Below, piece after piece: positions 9,273 to 18,255 of a stretch of 64,000 nt of DNA. The DNA is from Telmatospirillum sp. (GTDB lineage Bacteria; Pseudomonadota; Alphaproteobacteria; CACIAM-22H2). The notes beneath the pieces are model-generated. The model made no database searches. It was not told where the DNA came from and saw only the letters and a program-made list of their open reading frames with translations. Position 1 is the stretch's first letter. Each line of letters opens with the position of its first letter. The position numbers and the translations under genes were made by a program. Where the stretch lies: contig JADCGL010000015.1 of the NCBI GenBank assembly GCA_020248985.1, forward strand, positions 1 through 64,000, given 5' to 3'.

Positions 9273-11377
9273 CGGACTATTCGATCGCCTTCGCCCCGCT
9301 CGTCGCGTGGGGCTGGCTCGCAGCCCTCGCAGGTCTCGCCGCCGTACCGGTCGTCTACGCGCTCTTCCGGCGCGCGCGCGGCGCTTGGTGGCGGGCGGCC
9401 GCAATGGCGGGCCTGCTGCTCGCCCTCGCCAATCCGGTTGCGGTCGTAGAAGAGCGGCGCGCACTCTCCGACATCGGCCTCGTCGTGATCGACGAGAGCG
9501 ACAGCGCCAAACTCGGCCAGCGTGCCACCCGCATCGAGCGCGCGGCCGAGGCGTTGCGCGAACGCCTGTCGCGCGAGAAGGATTTCGACTTGCGCATCGT
9601 GCGCGCCGGGGCGTCGGGCGGCCTCGCGCAAGACGGCACGCGCCTCTTCGAGGCGGTCGAGCGCGCTTTGTCGGACGTGCCGCGCAACCGGCTTGCGGGC
9701 GTTGCCTTGCTCACCGACGGCCAAGTGCACGACGCCCCCACCGGCGACGCCGCCGCCTTGGCGCGCCTCAACCTGCCGGGCCCGCTGCATGCGCTGCTTG
9801 CGGGCGAGCGCAACGAAGTGGATCGGCGCCTGGTGCTCGAACAAGCGCCGGGCTTCGCCATCGTCGCCAAGCCGCAGACTTTGACGATCCGCGTGGACGA
9901 CGGCACGCCGCCGCGGGGCAACGCGCCGCGCGCGCAGGCCCGCATCGACATCAAGCGCGACGGCCAGCCTTTCCAGACCGTGCGCGTGCCCGTCGGCGTT
10001 TCGAGCACGGTCGATTTCCAGCTCGAAAAAGCCGGCGAGACCGTGTTCGAGATCGAGGTCGAGGCGGGCCCGCGCGAACTCACGCTCGAAAACAACAAGC
10101 AGATCGTCGTCGTGAACGGCGTGCGCGACCGGCTGCGCGTGCTGCTCGTCACCGGCGAGCCGCATGCGGGCGAGCGCAACTGGCGCAATCTCCTCAAATC
10201 GGACCCGGCCGTCGATCTCGTGCATTTCACGATTCTGCGGCCGCCCGAATCGCAGGATTTCACTCCCGTGAACGAGCTGTCGCTGATCGCCTTCCCGATC
10301 CGCGAATTGTTCGAGGTGAAACTGCGCGAATTCGACCTCGTGATTTTCGACCGCTATCGCCGGCGCGACGTGCTGGCCCCCGTCTATCTCGACAACATCG
10401 TACGCTATGTGCGCGAGGGCGGGGCCTTGTTCATCTCGGTGGGGGCTGCGTTCTCGGCCCCCAACTCGCTGTTCAATTCACCGATCGGCCAGATCATGCC
10501 GGGTGCCCCCACGGGCCAGAATTTCGACACGGGCTACCGGCCCGCCGTGTCGGACATGGGCAGGCGCCATCCGGTGACCGCCGATCTGCCGGGTTCGGGC
10601 ACGGGTACGCTGCCGGCCGATTGGGGCCGCTGGTTCCGCCATATCGACACCGAGCCGCGCCGCGGCCAGGTGCTGATGAACGGCGCTTCCGACCGGCCCT
10701 TGCTGCTGCTCGACCGCGTCGGCGAAGGCCGCGTGGCTCAGCTCATGAGCGACCATTTCTGGCTGTGGGCGCGCGGTCTCGACGGCGGCGGCCCGCATGC
10801 CGAATTGCTGCGCCGCATCTCGCACTGGCTCATGAAGGAGCCCGAGCTCGAAGAAAACGACTTGAAGGTGCGCGTGCGCGGCAACCGCATGGAAATCGAG
10901 CGGCGCACGCTCGAGCCCGTCCAGACGCCGGTGACCGTGACGGCACCCGACGGCGCCAAGCGCGACGTCGCGCTCGTCGAAACCAAACCCGGCCGCGAGA
11001 CAGCCTTCTACACGCCCGAGCGCCCGGGCCTCTATCATCTCACCGACGGCACGCGCACGGCCCTTGCCGCCGTCGGTGCGGTCAATCCGCGCGAGACCGC
11101 CGACATGCGCACGACGGATGCGCTCCTCAAACCCGCCATCGACGCGACCGGCGGCTCGACGCAATGGCTCGTCGACGGCATTCCCGAAATCCGCCGCGTG
11201 CGCCCGGGCCGCGACATGGGCGGCACCATCCCCGGCGGGCGCGGCTGGATCGGCTGGCGGGCGAACGGCGAATATGTCGTGACGGGCGTGTCGCAAACCC
11301 CGCTGATGCCGGGCCTGCTGACCTTCCTCGCCTGCTTGGCCCTGCTGCTCGTCGCTTGGCGCCGCGAGGGGCGCTAA
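9269..11377 (+). CDS. Membrane protein with VWA-like domain and amidotransferase-like fold
   Basis: 702 residues. Membrane helices are seen at about 12-33 and 40-58, plus one at the very C-terminus ([15 protein letters not shown]). After the second helix comes a VWA-like strand with an intact DESDS site (D75, S77, S79; DxSxS). A region near residues 290-420 ([45 protein letters not shown]) resembles class I glutamine-amidotransferase-like domains, but no catalytic Cys-His pair is evident. It probably forms a membrane complex with the DUF4159 protein in the same operon. Start at 9269 overlaps the previous stop. It ends in a 4-base convergent overlap with mutL. Function is inferred only from operon context. 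Confidence 0.82.
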   Translation: MTDYSIAFAPLVAWGWLAALAGLAAVPVVYALFRRARGAWWRAAAMAGLLLALANPVAVVEERRALSDIGLVVIDESDSAKLGQRATRIERAAEALRERLSREKDFDLRIVRAGASGGLAQDGTRLFEAVERALSDVPRNRLAGVALLTDGQVHDAPTGDAAALARLNLPGPLHALLAGERNEVDRRLVLEQAPGFAIVAKPQTLTIRVDDGTPPRGNAPRAQARIDIKRDGQPFQTVRVPVGVSSTVDFQLEKAGETVFEIEVEAGPRELTLENNKQIVVVNGVRDRLRVLLVTGEPHAGERNWRNLLKSDPAVDLVHFTILRPPESQDFTPVNELSLIAFPIRELFEVKLREFDLVIFDRYRRRDVLAPVYLDNIVRYVREGGALFISVGAAFSAPNSLFNSPIGQIMPGAPTGQNFDTGYRPAVSDMGRRHPVTADLPGSGTGTLPADWGRWFRHIDTEPRRGQVLMNGASDRPLLLLDRVGEGRVAQLMSDHFWLWARGLDGGGPHAELLRRISHWLMKEPELEENDLKVRVRGNRMEIERRTLEPVQTPVTVTAPDGAKRDVALVETKPGRETAFYTPERPGLYHLTDGTRTALAAVGAVNPRETADMRTTDALLKPAIDATGGSTQWLVDGIPEIRRVRPGRDMGGTIPGGRGWIGWRANGEYVVTGVSQTPLMPGLLTFLACLALLLVAWRREGR

Positions 11378-13179
11378 CGCCGCCCGAACAGTTTCTCGAT
11401 GTCGGCGAGTTTGAGTTCCACGTAGGTGGGGCGGCCGTGGTTGCACTGGCCGCTGTGCGGGGTCGCTTCCATCTGGCGCAGCAGCGCGTCCATTTCCGCA
11501 CCGCTCAGGCGGCGGCCCGCACGCACCGAGCCGTGGCAGGCCATCGTGCCGCAGACTTCGCCGAGGCGCTCCTTGAGCGACAGCGCCGACCCATGTTCGG
11601 CGATTTCGTCGGCCAAATCGCGCACGAGGCCTTTGACGTCGAGTTCGCCGAGCATCGCCGGCGTTTCGCGCACCATCACGGCCCCGGGGCCGAAGGCTTC
11701 GATCCCGAGGCCCAATTCGCCGAGTTCGTCCGCTTTGGCAAGCACGCGCGCGGCGGCCGCATCGTCGAGCTCAACCACTTCGGGGATCAGCAATGTCTGA
11801 CGCGCCACGCTGCCGGCGGCGAGCGCTTCTTTCATGCGCTCGTAGACAAGACGCTCGTGGGCGGCATGCTGGTCCACGATCACGATGCCGTCGGCCGTCT
11901 GCGCGATTACGTAGGTTTCGTGCAATTGGGCGCGCGCGATGCCGAGCGGCAGATCGCGCGGTTCGGTCGGCGCGTACGCCGCCATCGGCACCGAAGCGCC
12001 GAAGGAAGGTGCCGCGGGCGGTGCATGGTAGGCCACACTCGCTTCGGCCACCCCACGCGAAACGTAGGCGCTGGCGGGCGATGCGGGTGCGCCCGCAAAC
12101 GCGTATTGCGGGCTGGGTGCGCGTACCAGATCGAGCGCTTCGATCGCCACATGCGTGGAGGCGCGAAAGCCCGCGCGGTCGAGCGCTTCCTTGAGGCTCG
12201 CGACGATGAGGCCGCGAATGCGCGCCGGATCGCGGAAGCGCACTTCGGTTTTGGCCGGATGCACGTTGGCATCGACGAGCTGCGTGGGCAGATCGAGAAA
12301 CAGCGCCACGGCCGGATGGCGGTCGCGCGCGAGGAAATCGGCGTAGGCCCCGCGCACCGCACCGGCGAGCAGCTTGTCGCGCACGGGGCGGCCGTTCACG
12401 AATAGATATTGGTGCATCGAGGTGGCGCGATTGTAGGTCGGCAGGCCCGCATGGCCGGAAAGGCGGATTTCGCCCTCGTCGTCCTGGCGCACGGCGGCAA
12501 CCGCCACCGCATTGTCGAAAAATTCTTTGCCGATCACGGCGGCGACGCGTGCCAGACGCGCCGTATCGTCCGGCCCGGTTTGGGCAGGCAGCTTCAGCAC
12601 GCTGCGCCCGTCCGCCGCGAGGCTGAAAGCGATGCGCGGATGCGCCATCGCGAGCCGTGCGACCGCGTCTTCGCACGCGTCGCGCTCGGCGCGTTCGCCC
12701 TTGAGGAATTTGAGGCGCGCGGGCGTGGCGTAGAAAAGATCGCGCACTTCCACACGTGTGCCCGGCGGGGCAGCGGCCGGAACGGGCTCGCCCTTGCGCC
12801 CGCCCTCCACGCTGAGCGACCAGGCCTCGGCGGCGTCCTTCGTGCGGCTCACGAGCGTCAAGCGCGCGACCGCCCCGATCGACGGCAAGGCCTCGCCGCG
12901 GAATCCGAGCGTGCGGATCGCCAGCAGATCGTCGTCGGGCAGCTTCGACGTCGCGTGGCGCTCGACCGCAAGCGACAGCTCGTCGGCCTTCATGCCCTTG
13001 CCGTCGTCGGCGACGGCGATGAGGGCGCGCCCGGCTTCGCCGAGCACCACGTCGATGCGCGTGGCCCCTGCGTCGATCGCATTTTCGACGAGTTCTTTGA
13101 CGGCCGCCGCCGGACGTTCGACGACCTCGCCCGCCGCAATGCGGTTGACCAAAGTCTCGGGCAGGCGGCGGATGGTCAC
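11374..13179 (-). CDS. mutL: DNA mismatch repair protein MutL
   Basis: 601 residues from a GTG at 13179 that overlaps the pgi stop (GTGA). The GHKL ATPase head shows [11 protein letters not shown] (E in the first 35 residues), DDGKGM, HATSK and GFRGEAL, in the usual order. MutL links MutS mismatch recognition to strand incision. The C-terminal dimerisation domain contains [12 protein letters not shown] near residue 434, which matches the DQHA(X)2E(X)4E endonuclease motif of MutL proteins from species without MutH. It also carries CHGSVRAG and GQCNHGRPT near the end, which are further metal-site motifs. Thus it is probably a nicking MutL, unlike that of E. coli. It converges on the MoxR operon. 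Confidence 0.95.
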   Translation of the reverse strand: MTIRRLPETLVNRIAAGEVVERPAAAVKELVENAIDAGATRIDVVLGEAGRALIAVADDGKGMKADELSLAVERHATSKLPDDDLLAIRTLGFRGEALPSIGAVARLTLVSRTKDAAEAWSLSVEGGRKGEPVPAAAPPGTRVEVRDLFYATPARLKFLKGERAERDACEDAVARLAMAHPRIAFSLAADGRSVLKLPAQTGPDDTARLARVAAVIGKEFFDNAVAVAAVRQDDEGEIRLSGHAGLPTYNRATSMHQYLFVNGRPVRDKLLAGAVRGAYADFLARDRHPAVALFLDLPTQLVDANVHPAKTEVRFRDPARIRGLIVASLKEALDRAGFRASTHVAIEALDLVRAPSPQYAFAGAPASPASAYVSRGVAEASVAYHAPPAAPSFGASVPMAAYAPTEPRDLPLGIARAQLHETYVIAQTADGIVIVDQHAAHERLVYERMKEALAAGSVARQTLLIPEVVELDDAAAARVLAKADELGELGLGIEAFGPGAVMVRETPAMLGELDVKGLVRDLADEIAEHGSALSLKERLGEVCGTMACHGSVRAGRRLSGAEMDALLRQMEATPHSGQCNHGRPTYVELKLADIEKLFGRR

Positions 13180-14453
13180 GGGTTGGCCATGCCCTGCAGA
13201 TAGCGGCGCGCCAGGATCTTGCCTTCTTCGACCGCCGGCTGCTCGTAGGGTTCGATGCCGAACAGGTCGGCCGCGATCACCGTCTCGAGCATGAAATGCA
13301 TCAGCAGCGCGCCGAGGCTGGTTTCGTCGAGCGTCTCGACCGTCATCAGGCGCACGGGCCGGCCGCGACGGGCCAGCGTTTCGGCCGTGGCGCGCGCGGC
13401 AACGTCGAGAATGTCGCCCATCGTGCGCCCGGCAAGATAGGCGAGTGCAGGATCGGCCAAGGTCGCTTCGCCGTAGCGCGCCCCGCGGCCGAGGCTCGCC
13501 TGGCTCACGATCGTGAAGAGCTTATCGGCGGGCCCGTCGAGCCACAATTGCAATTGGCTGTGCTGGTCGACCGTGCCGACCGCGCGCAAAGGCGTGGTGC
13601 CCTTGCCGCCTTTGCCGAGGCTTTCGGCCCAGAGCTGCGCGTACCACTGGCCGAACGGCCCGAGCGCATCGACATAGGCGCAGAACACGGTTTGCGTGTG
13701 GTCTTCGGCAGCAAGGGCAGCGGCGAGGGCTGCCCCATGTGCGGGCAGCGACGTCTCGGCCGCCGCAAGGCCTGCGTCGCGCGCTTGGCGCGCACCGCCA
13801 CGCAACGCTTCGATATCGAGCCCGAGCAGACAGGCGGGCAGCAGCCCCACGACCGACAGCACCGAATAGCGCCCGCCCAAGGTCGGCGGATGCGGCAAGG
13901 TCGGCAATGCAAAGCGATCGGCCACGCGGCGCAACGGATTGTCGGACGGCTCGGTCACGACCGTCACATGCTTGGCTGTTTTCGCGGCACCCACGGCTGC
14001 TTCGAGATGCGGCAGCAGCGCATGCAATTGCGCCAGGGTTTCGACCGTGCCGCCGGATTTGGAAATCGCCAAAACGCCGGTCGATTTGAGATCGAGTGCT
14101 GCGAGCAGTTTTTCGAAACCGAACGGATCGACATTTTCGGCGACGACGAGGCGCCTTCCGCCGCGCTTCCACAGGCCGAGCCCGCCATCGACGAGGGCGG
14201 CAAGCGTGCGTGCGCCGAGGCTCGACCCGCCCGTGCCCAGCAGCAGGATCGTGTCGAAGCCGTCGAACGCGGCAGCGGCCGCACGGATCGCGGCCACGTC
14301 GTCGCGCCGGTCCGGCTGGTCGAGGAACGCGTATTGGCCGGTGCCGACCGCCGCCTTCAGGCGCGCAAGCGTGGCGCCTGTGCGCGCAAGATCCTGCTCG
14401 CGCAGCTCGGGCTCGAAACAATGGCGCAGATCTTGGGCATAAGGGAGTTGCAT
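13176..14453 (-). CDS. pgi: Glucose-6-phosphate isomerase
   Basis: 425 residues, shorter than the roughly 550-residue enterobacterial enzyme but like the compact form of many alphaproteobacteria. It interconverts glucose 6-phosphate and fructose 6-phosphate. The first SIS fold has [16 protein letters not shown] near residue 70 (read as [11 protein letters not shown]) and [15 protein letters not shown] near residue 130. The second has [14 protein letters not shown], and [21 protein letters not shown] holds the LWxESLGK signature (read as [12 protein letters not shown]). [15 protein letters not shown] carries the QHSQLQ active-site segment. The C-terminal Lys region is [13 protein letters not shown]. 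The mutL gene follows with overlapping codons, and the M16 gene lies 52 bases upstream. Confidence 0.95.
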   Translation of the reverse strand: MQLPYAQDLRHCFEPELREQDLARTGATLARLKAAVGTGQYAFLDQPDRRDDVAAIRAAAAAFDGFDTILLLGTGGSSLGARTLAALVDGGLGLWKRGGRRLVVAENVDPFGFEKLLAALDLKSTGVLAISKSGGTVETLAQLHALLPHLEAAVGAAKTAKHVTVVTEPSDNPLRRVADRFALPTLPHPPTLGGRYSVLSVVGLLPACLLGLDIEALRGGARQARDAGLAAAETSLPAHGAALAAALAAEDHTQTVFCAYVDALGPFGQWYAQLWAESLGKGGKGTTPLRAVGTVDQHSQLQLWLDGPADKLFTIVSQASLGRGARYGEATLADPALAYLAGRTMGDILDVAARATAETLARRGRPVRLMTVETLDETSLGALLMHFMLETVIAADLFGIEPYEQPAVEEGKILARRYLQGMANP

Positions 14454-14505
14454 GGCCGATTCGTCTCCGGCCGGAATTCTAGCGAAAAGATGCGCGGGAT
14501 GCGCG

Positions 14506-15828
14506 CTATTCGCTGGCCGTCAGACCGGCCGGCTCGCCCACCGCGACGACCAGCAATCGGGCGGGGTCGAACAGGCGGGCGGCGACGCGTTTGGCGTCGG
14601 CGAGTGTGACTTCGCGCACGCGGCGCTGGCGCTCTTCGAACCAGTCGCGCCCGCGCCCGTCGAGGCGCGCGCCCACCATCAGGCGCGCAATGCGCGACGA
14701 GCCGTCGAATTGCAGCGGATAGGAGCCGGTCAGGAAATCCTTGGCGCCCTGCAACTCGTCCGCGGTCGGGCCGTCTTTGCCCATCTCGGCCCATTCGGCG
14801 CGCACCATGTCGAGTGCGCGCGCAAGCGTGCGGTTGTCCGACGAGGTCGAGCCCTGCACGAGTGCGGCGGCGTCGAAAATCGCGAGGCCCGTGCCGATGC
14901 CGTAGGTGAGGCCCGCGCGCTCGCGCACCGACAGCATGAGGCGCGAATTGAACCCCCCGCCGCCGAGGATGTAGTTCACGACCGTGGCGGCAAACAGATC
15001 CGGATCGTCGCGCCCCACGCCTTGATGGCCGAACAGGGCGTAGGTCTGGCTGCCCGGGCGCGGGATCACGAAGGTTTTGCCGGCCCCGCCGATCGCGACT
15101 TGGGCGACGGGCGACAGGCGTGCCGCTTGCGGCAGACCGCCGAAAGCGCGGTCGAGCAAGGCGCCGAGCTCTTCGGGCGTGGTGTCGCCGACGGCGGCGA
15201 CCACGAGATTGTCGCGTGCCAGCAGGCGCGCCAATTGCGCGCGCATGTCGGCGGTTGCCAGCGCCTTCACCGTTTCGGGCGTGCCGCGCGTGGGCCTGGC
15301 GTAGACATGGTCGCCGAATGCCGCGCGCGCGAAGGCGCGCCGTGCGAGCGTCTCGGGGCTGGTTTCGTCGCGCGACAGGCTGGCGAGCACGTTGGCGCGC
15401 AAGCGCTCGACCTGTTCGGAGTCGAAGCGCGGTTGGCCGAGGGCTTCGGCCAGAAGCGAAATGCCGAGCGTCTTGTCGCGCGACAGCACGCGCAGGCTGC
15501 CTTGCACCGTATCGAGCCCGGCCGAGAAGCCGAGGGCGATCGAGCGGTTTTCGAGTTCGGCCGAAAAAGCCTGCTGGTCGCGCGTTCCCGCCCCTTGCGT
15601 GAGCATGTCTGCCATCAAGGCCGTGAGGCCTTCTTGGCCGGCGGGATCCTGCGCCGAACCGCCGCGCCACGAAAATTCGATCGCCAGCAGCGGCAGCGAA
15701 TTGTCGCGCACCAGCCACGCCTCGATGCCGCCCGGACTGCGCACAGCCTCGATGCGCTGGCCTTGCGCATGGGCGACCGAAACGCCGACCGCCAACAGCA
15801 GCAGAAGGGCAGCAACAAAACGGCGCAT
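14506..15828 (-). CDS. M16 family protein, non-catalytic subunit
   Basis: 440 residues from the ATG at 15828, with a Sec signal peptide ending at about VAHAQ (residue 22). It is a pitrilysin/MPP-family protein. At the place of the zinc motif HXXEH it reads GQEGLTALMADML, so the metal site is lost. The second-half substrate-binding motif GGGGFNSRLMLSVRERAGLTYG (read as GGGGFNSRLM, RERAGLTYG) is kept. This is the pattern of the partner subunit in heterodimeric M16 proteases, in which one chain binds zinc and the other presents substrate. It follows directly after the catalytic gene (TGATG overlap), so the two probably form a periplasmic heterodimer. Confidence 0.88.
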   Translation of the reverse strand: MRRFVAALLLLLAVGVSVAHAQGQRIEAVRSPGGIEAWLVRDNSLPLLAIEFSWRGGSAQDPAGQEGLTALMADMLTQGAGTRDQQAFSAELENRSIALGFSAGLDTVQGSLRVLSRDKTLGISLLAEALGQPRFDSEQVERLRANVLASLSRDETSPETLARRAFARAAFGDHVYARPTRGTPETVKALATADMRAQLARLLARDNLVVAAVGDTTPEELGALLDRAFGGLPQAARLSPVAQVAIGGAGKTFVIPRPGSQTYALFGHQGVGRDDPDLFAATVVNYILGGGGFNSRLMLSVRERAGLTYGIGTGLAIFDAAALVQGSTSSDNRTLARALDMVRAEWAEMGKDGPTADELQGAKDFLTGSYPLQFDGSSRIARLMVGARLDGRGRDWFEERQRRVREVTLADAKRVAARLFDPARLLVVAVGEPAGLTASE

Positions 15829-17168
15829 CACGAACCCGGTTTCGGCAGCAGCACGGACGTGACATGCGCCTCGCTGCTGAGGATCGCGCGCAAGGCCGCG
15901 TTGACCTGCGCCGTCGTGACGGCCGCAAGGCGCGCAGGCCAGGATTCCACGTACGCGACGTCGCGGCCGGTGGCGAAGGCAGCGCCGAAGGCGCGGGCAC
16001 CCGCTTGCGCCGAATCGCGCACGAGGATCGCGGAGTCCGCGAGGCGCGTTTTGGCTTGCGCCACTTCGGCGTCGCCGAAACCGGCGGCGAGCGTGTCGCG
16101 CAGCACGGCTTCGATCGCGGATTCGAGGGCGGCGACATCGACGCCGGGGCGCGGACTTGCCGATACGGTGAAACTCGTCGGATCGAGCGAGGTGGGGTCG
16201 TAGGAGGCGGCAATGCCCGTCGCCAGCGACTTGTCGTGCACGAGGGCGCGAACGAGCCGGCTCGACGCTGCCCCGCCGAGCAATTCGGCGGCAAGATCGA
16301 GCGCGTCGGTCTGGTCGGCACCGACGCCGCCGAACGCAGCCGCATGCGAGGGGGCAAGCCAGCTGCGCGACCACGAGGGTTGGCGCACGCGCGGATCGCG
16401 CAGTTCCACGCGCCGGGCGGCGAGCGGCGGCGGCTCTTGCGCGCGCACGCGCTGCGGGATGGCTTTGCGCGGAATGGGGCCGTAATAGCGCTCGGCCAGC
16501 ACGCGTACGGCCTCGGCCGAAACGTCGCCCGCGATCACGAGCATCGCGTTGTTGGGCGCGTACCAGCGCGCATACCAATCGAGCGCATCCTGGCGCGTGA
16601 GGCCTTGCATCTCGTGTTCCCAGCCGATGATCGGCCGGCCGTAAGGATGGTTCACGAACAAGGCGGCGGAGGTCTGCTCGCGCAGCTTGGCGGCCGGGCG
16701 CTGGTCGACGACCTGGCGGCGCTCTTCGACGATCACGTCGCGCTCGGGCGTCACTTCGGCTTCCGACAGCACGAGATTGGCCATGCGGTCGGCCTCGAGC
16801 TGCATCACGCTCTCGAGCCGGTCGCTGGCGACATTCTGGAAATAGGCTGTGTAGTCCCAGCCCGTGAAGGCATTGTCGCGCCCGCCGAGGCGCGCCACGC
16901 GGCGGCTGAATTCGCCGGGCGGCACGTCTTTGGTGCCCTTGAACATCAGATGTTCGAGGAAATGCGCGATGCCGGATTTGCCCTGCACCTCGTCGGCGGC
17001 ACCGGCCTTGTACCAGACCATCTGCACGACGACGGGTGCGCGATGGTTTTCGACGACGACGACCTGCAGGCCGTTGGCAAGCTCAAAGGTTTTTGGCGAA
17101 AACACCTGCGCATGCGCAGGGACGGCAGCCGCGAGGAACGCCGCCAAAACCCAGGCGATGCGACGCAT
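15828..17168 (-). CDS. M16 family zinc metallopeptidase, catalytic subunit
   Basis: 446 residues from the ATG at 17168 (MRRIAWVLAAFLAA), with a signal peptide cleaved near AHA-Q (about residue 21). The inverted zinc motif HFLEH is at residues 69-73 in SGIAHFLEHLMFKGT, with the downstream Glu region ERDVIVEERR typical of M16B peptidases. The protein should degrade peptides or small proteins in the periplasm. Substrates are unknown. It stands just after the DUF3035 lipoprotein gene and before the inactive-subunit gene, with overlap, in what is probably one ileS-lspA-DUF3035-M16-M16 transcription unit. Confidence 0.92.
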   Translation of the reverse strand: MRRIAWVLAAFLAAAVPAHAQVFSPKTFELANGLQVVVVENHRAPVVVQMVWYKAGAADEVQGKSGIAHFLEHLMFKGTKDVPPGEFSRRVARLGGRDNAFTGWDYTAYFQNVASDRLESVMQLEADRMANLVLSEAEVTPERDVIVEERRQVVDQRPAAKLREQTSAALFVNHPYGRPIIGWEHEMQGLTRQDALDWYARWYAPNNAMLVIAGDVSAEAVRVLAERYYGPIPRKAIPQRVRAQEPPPLAARRVELRDPRVRQPSWSRSWLAPSHAAAFGGVGADQTDALDLAAELLGGAASSRLVRALVHDKSLATGIAASYDPTSLDPTSFTVSASPRPGVDVAALESAIEAVLRDTLAAGFGDAEVAQAKTRLADSAILVRDSAQAGARAFGAAFATGRDVAYVESWPARLAAVTTAQVNAALRAILSSEAHVTSVLLPKPGS

Positions 17169-17173
17169 CGCGA

Positions 17174-17761
17174 TTAGAAAATCCCTTCGAGCCAGCCGCG
17201 CTTGCGCGTGCGGATGGTGGCGACTTCGCCGTCGTTGGCGCTGCGGCCCGTGGCTTGCGCCTCGCGCAGACGCTGCGTCTCGCGCGCCGGATCGACCGTG
17301 GCGCTCGGCGGCGGCGTGCTCGCGTTCCAGAACACCAGACGATCGACGAAGCTCTTGTCGGCTTCGGCAAGGCTCTGGGCTTCGCGCTCGATCGTTTCGC
17401 GGATCGCGGCGTCGGCGCGATCGGCCCCCATGCGGCTCAGCAAAGCCTGTTCGCTGGCGCTGAGCGCCGAATTGCCGGCCGGCGCCGCTGTACCCGGTGC
17501 GCGCTCGGTTCCGAAAATCGCGGTGCGCGCGGCTTCCTGCGGCGATTGCTCCTGCGGCCGCGCAGCACCGGGTGCCGGCGGGCGCAGGCCGAAATCGGGC
17601 GGCAGCGTCAAAGGCGCGCGCGTGACAACGCGGAACTCGTCGGGGGTGGCTTTGTCCCAACCGATGGCTTTGCGCGTGTCCGCGCATGCGCCCAAGCCCA
17701 AGGCGGCGACCAGCAGCACGCTCGTGGTTGCGAGTCGCGATTTCGAACGAAGATGATTCAT
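17174..17761 (-). CDS. DUF3035 family lipoprotein
   Basis: 195 residues with a lipoprotein signal: basic start (MNHLRSKSR), hydrophobic stretch (TTSVLLVAALG) and lipobox LGAC with Cys at residue 26. The rest is Pro/Ala-rich and polar; the segment DEFRVVTRAPLTLPPDFGLRPP (read as DEFRVVTRAPL, PPDFGLRPP) marks DUF3035. The protein should be anchored in a membrane after processing by LspA, whose gene overlaps this start by four bases (ATGA). Function unknown. The tail (TRKRGWLEGIF) is typical of the family. Placement next to lspA and the M16 pair is commonly seen in Rhodospirillales. Confidence 0.85.
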   Translation of the reverse strand: MNHLRSKSRLATTSVLLVAALGLGACADTRKAIGWDKATPDEFRVVTRAPLTLPPDFGLRPPAPGAARPQEQSPQEAARTAIFGTERAPGTAAPAGNSALSASEQALLSRMGADRADAAIRETIEREAQSLAEADKSFVDRLVFWNASTPPPSATVDPARETQRLREAQATGRSANDGEVATIRTRKRGWLEGIF

Positions 17762-18255
17762 GACTTAGAGTCTAGTACATTTTGACGGCCAAAGAAAGCG
17801 TCATAGAACAGGCAAGCAACGCCGATTGTAATCCCCGCATCGGCGATGTTGAACGCCGGCCAGTGATAGCCGAACAGGTGGAAGTCGAAGAAGTCGAACA
17901 CAGCACCGAAACGGAACCGATCGACGACATTGCCGATCGCCCCGCCGGTGACAAGCCCCAGCGCCAAAACGACCGTGCCGTTTTCGGCATTGCGTAGCCA
18001 CCACAAAAGGCCCGCAACGATCGCTAGGGCAAGCCCTGCAAACAGATAGGCCGAAGCCGACGAGCCCGTATTGAACATGCCGAAGCTGATGCCGTAGTTC
18101 CACACGACGACGAGATTGAAAAACGGCAGCACTTCGACCGACGGCCGGAAGCCGTAGATCAGATATTGCAGCATCGCGTATTTGACCGCCTGGTCGAGCA
18201 CCAGAACGATTGCCGCCACAATGAGCCCGCGCTTGAGCCGTGCCTGCGGCGTCAT
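17758..18255 (-). CDS. lspA: Lipoprotein signal peptidase
   Basis: 165 residues with four hydrophobic helices. It cleaves prolipoprotein signal peptides in the inner membrane after lipidation. The catalytic aspartates lie in [13 protein letters not shown] and in [11 protein letters not shown]; the start region LDQAVKY and the motif [10 protein letters not shown] are also typical. The ATG at 18255 overlaps the ileS stop (ATGA) and its stop overlaps the DUF3035 start. The ileS-lspA order is very widespread in bacteria. Confidence 0.96.
   Translation of the reverse strand: MTPQARLKRGLIVAAIVLVLDQAVKYAMLQYLIYGFRPSVEVLPFFNLVVVWNYGISFGMFNTGSSASAYLFAGLALAIVAGLLWWLRNAENGTVVLALGLVTGGAIGNVVDRFRFGAVFDFFDFHLFGYHWPAFNIADAGITIGVACLFYDAFFGRQNVLDSKS

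Noticed and set aside
6066-9464. Very long antisense reading frame (1132 codons) opposite the DUF58/DUF4159 genes
   Set aside because: High-GC DNA keeps antisense frames open. The translation is Arg/His/Gly-rich, has no recognisable domain, and runs through several real genes.
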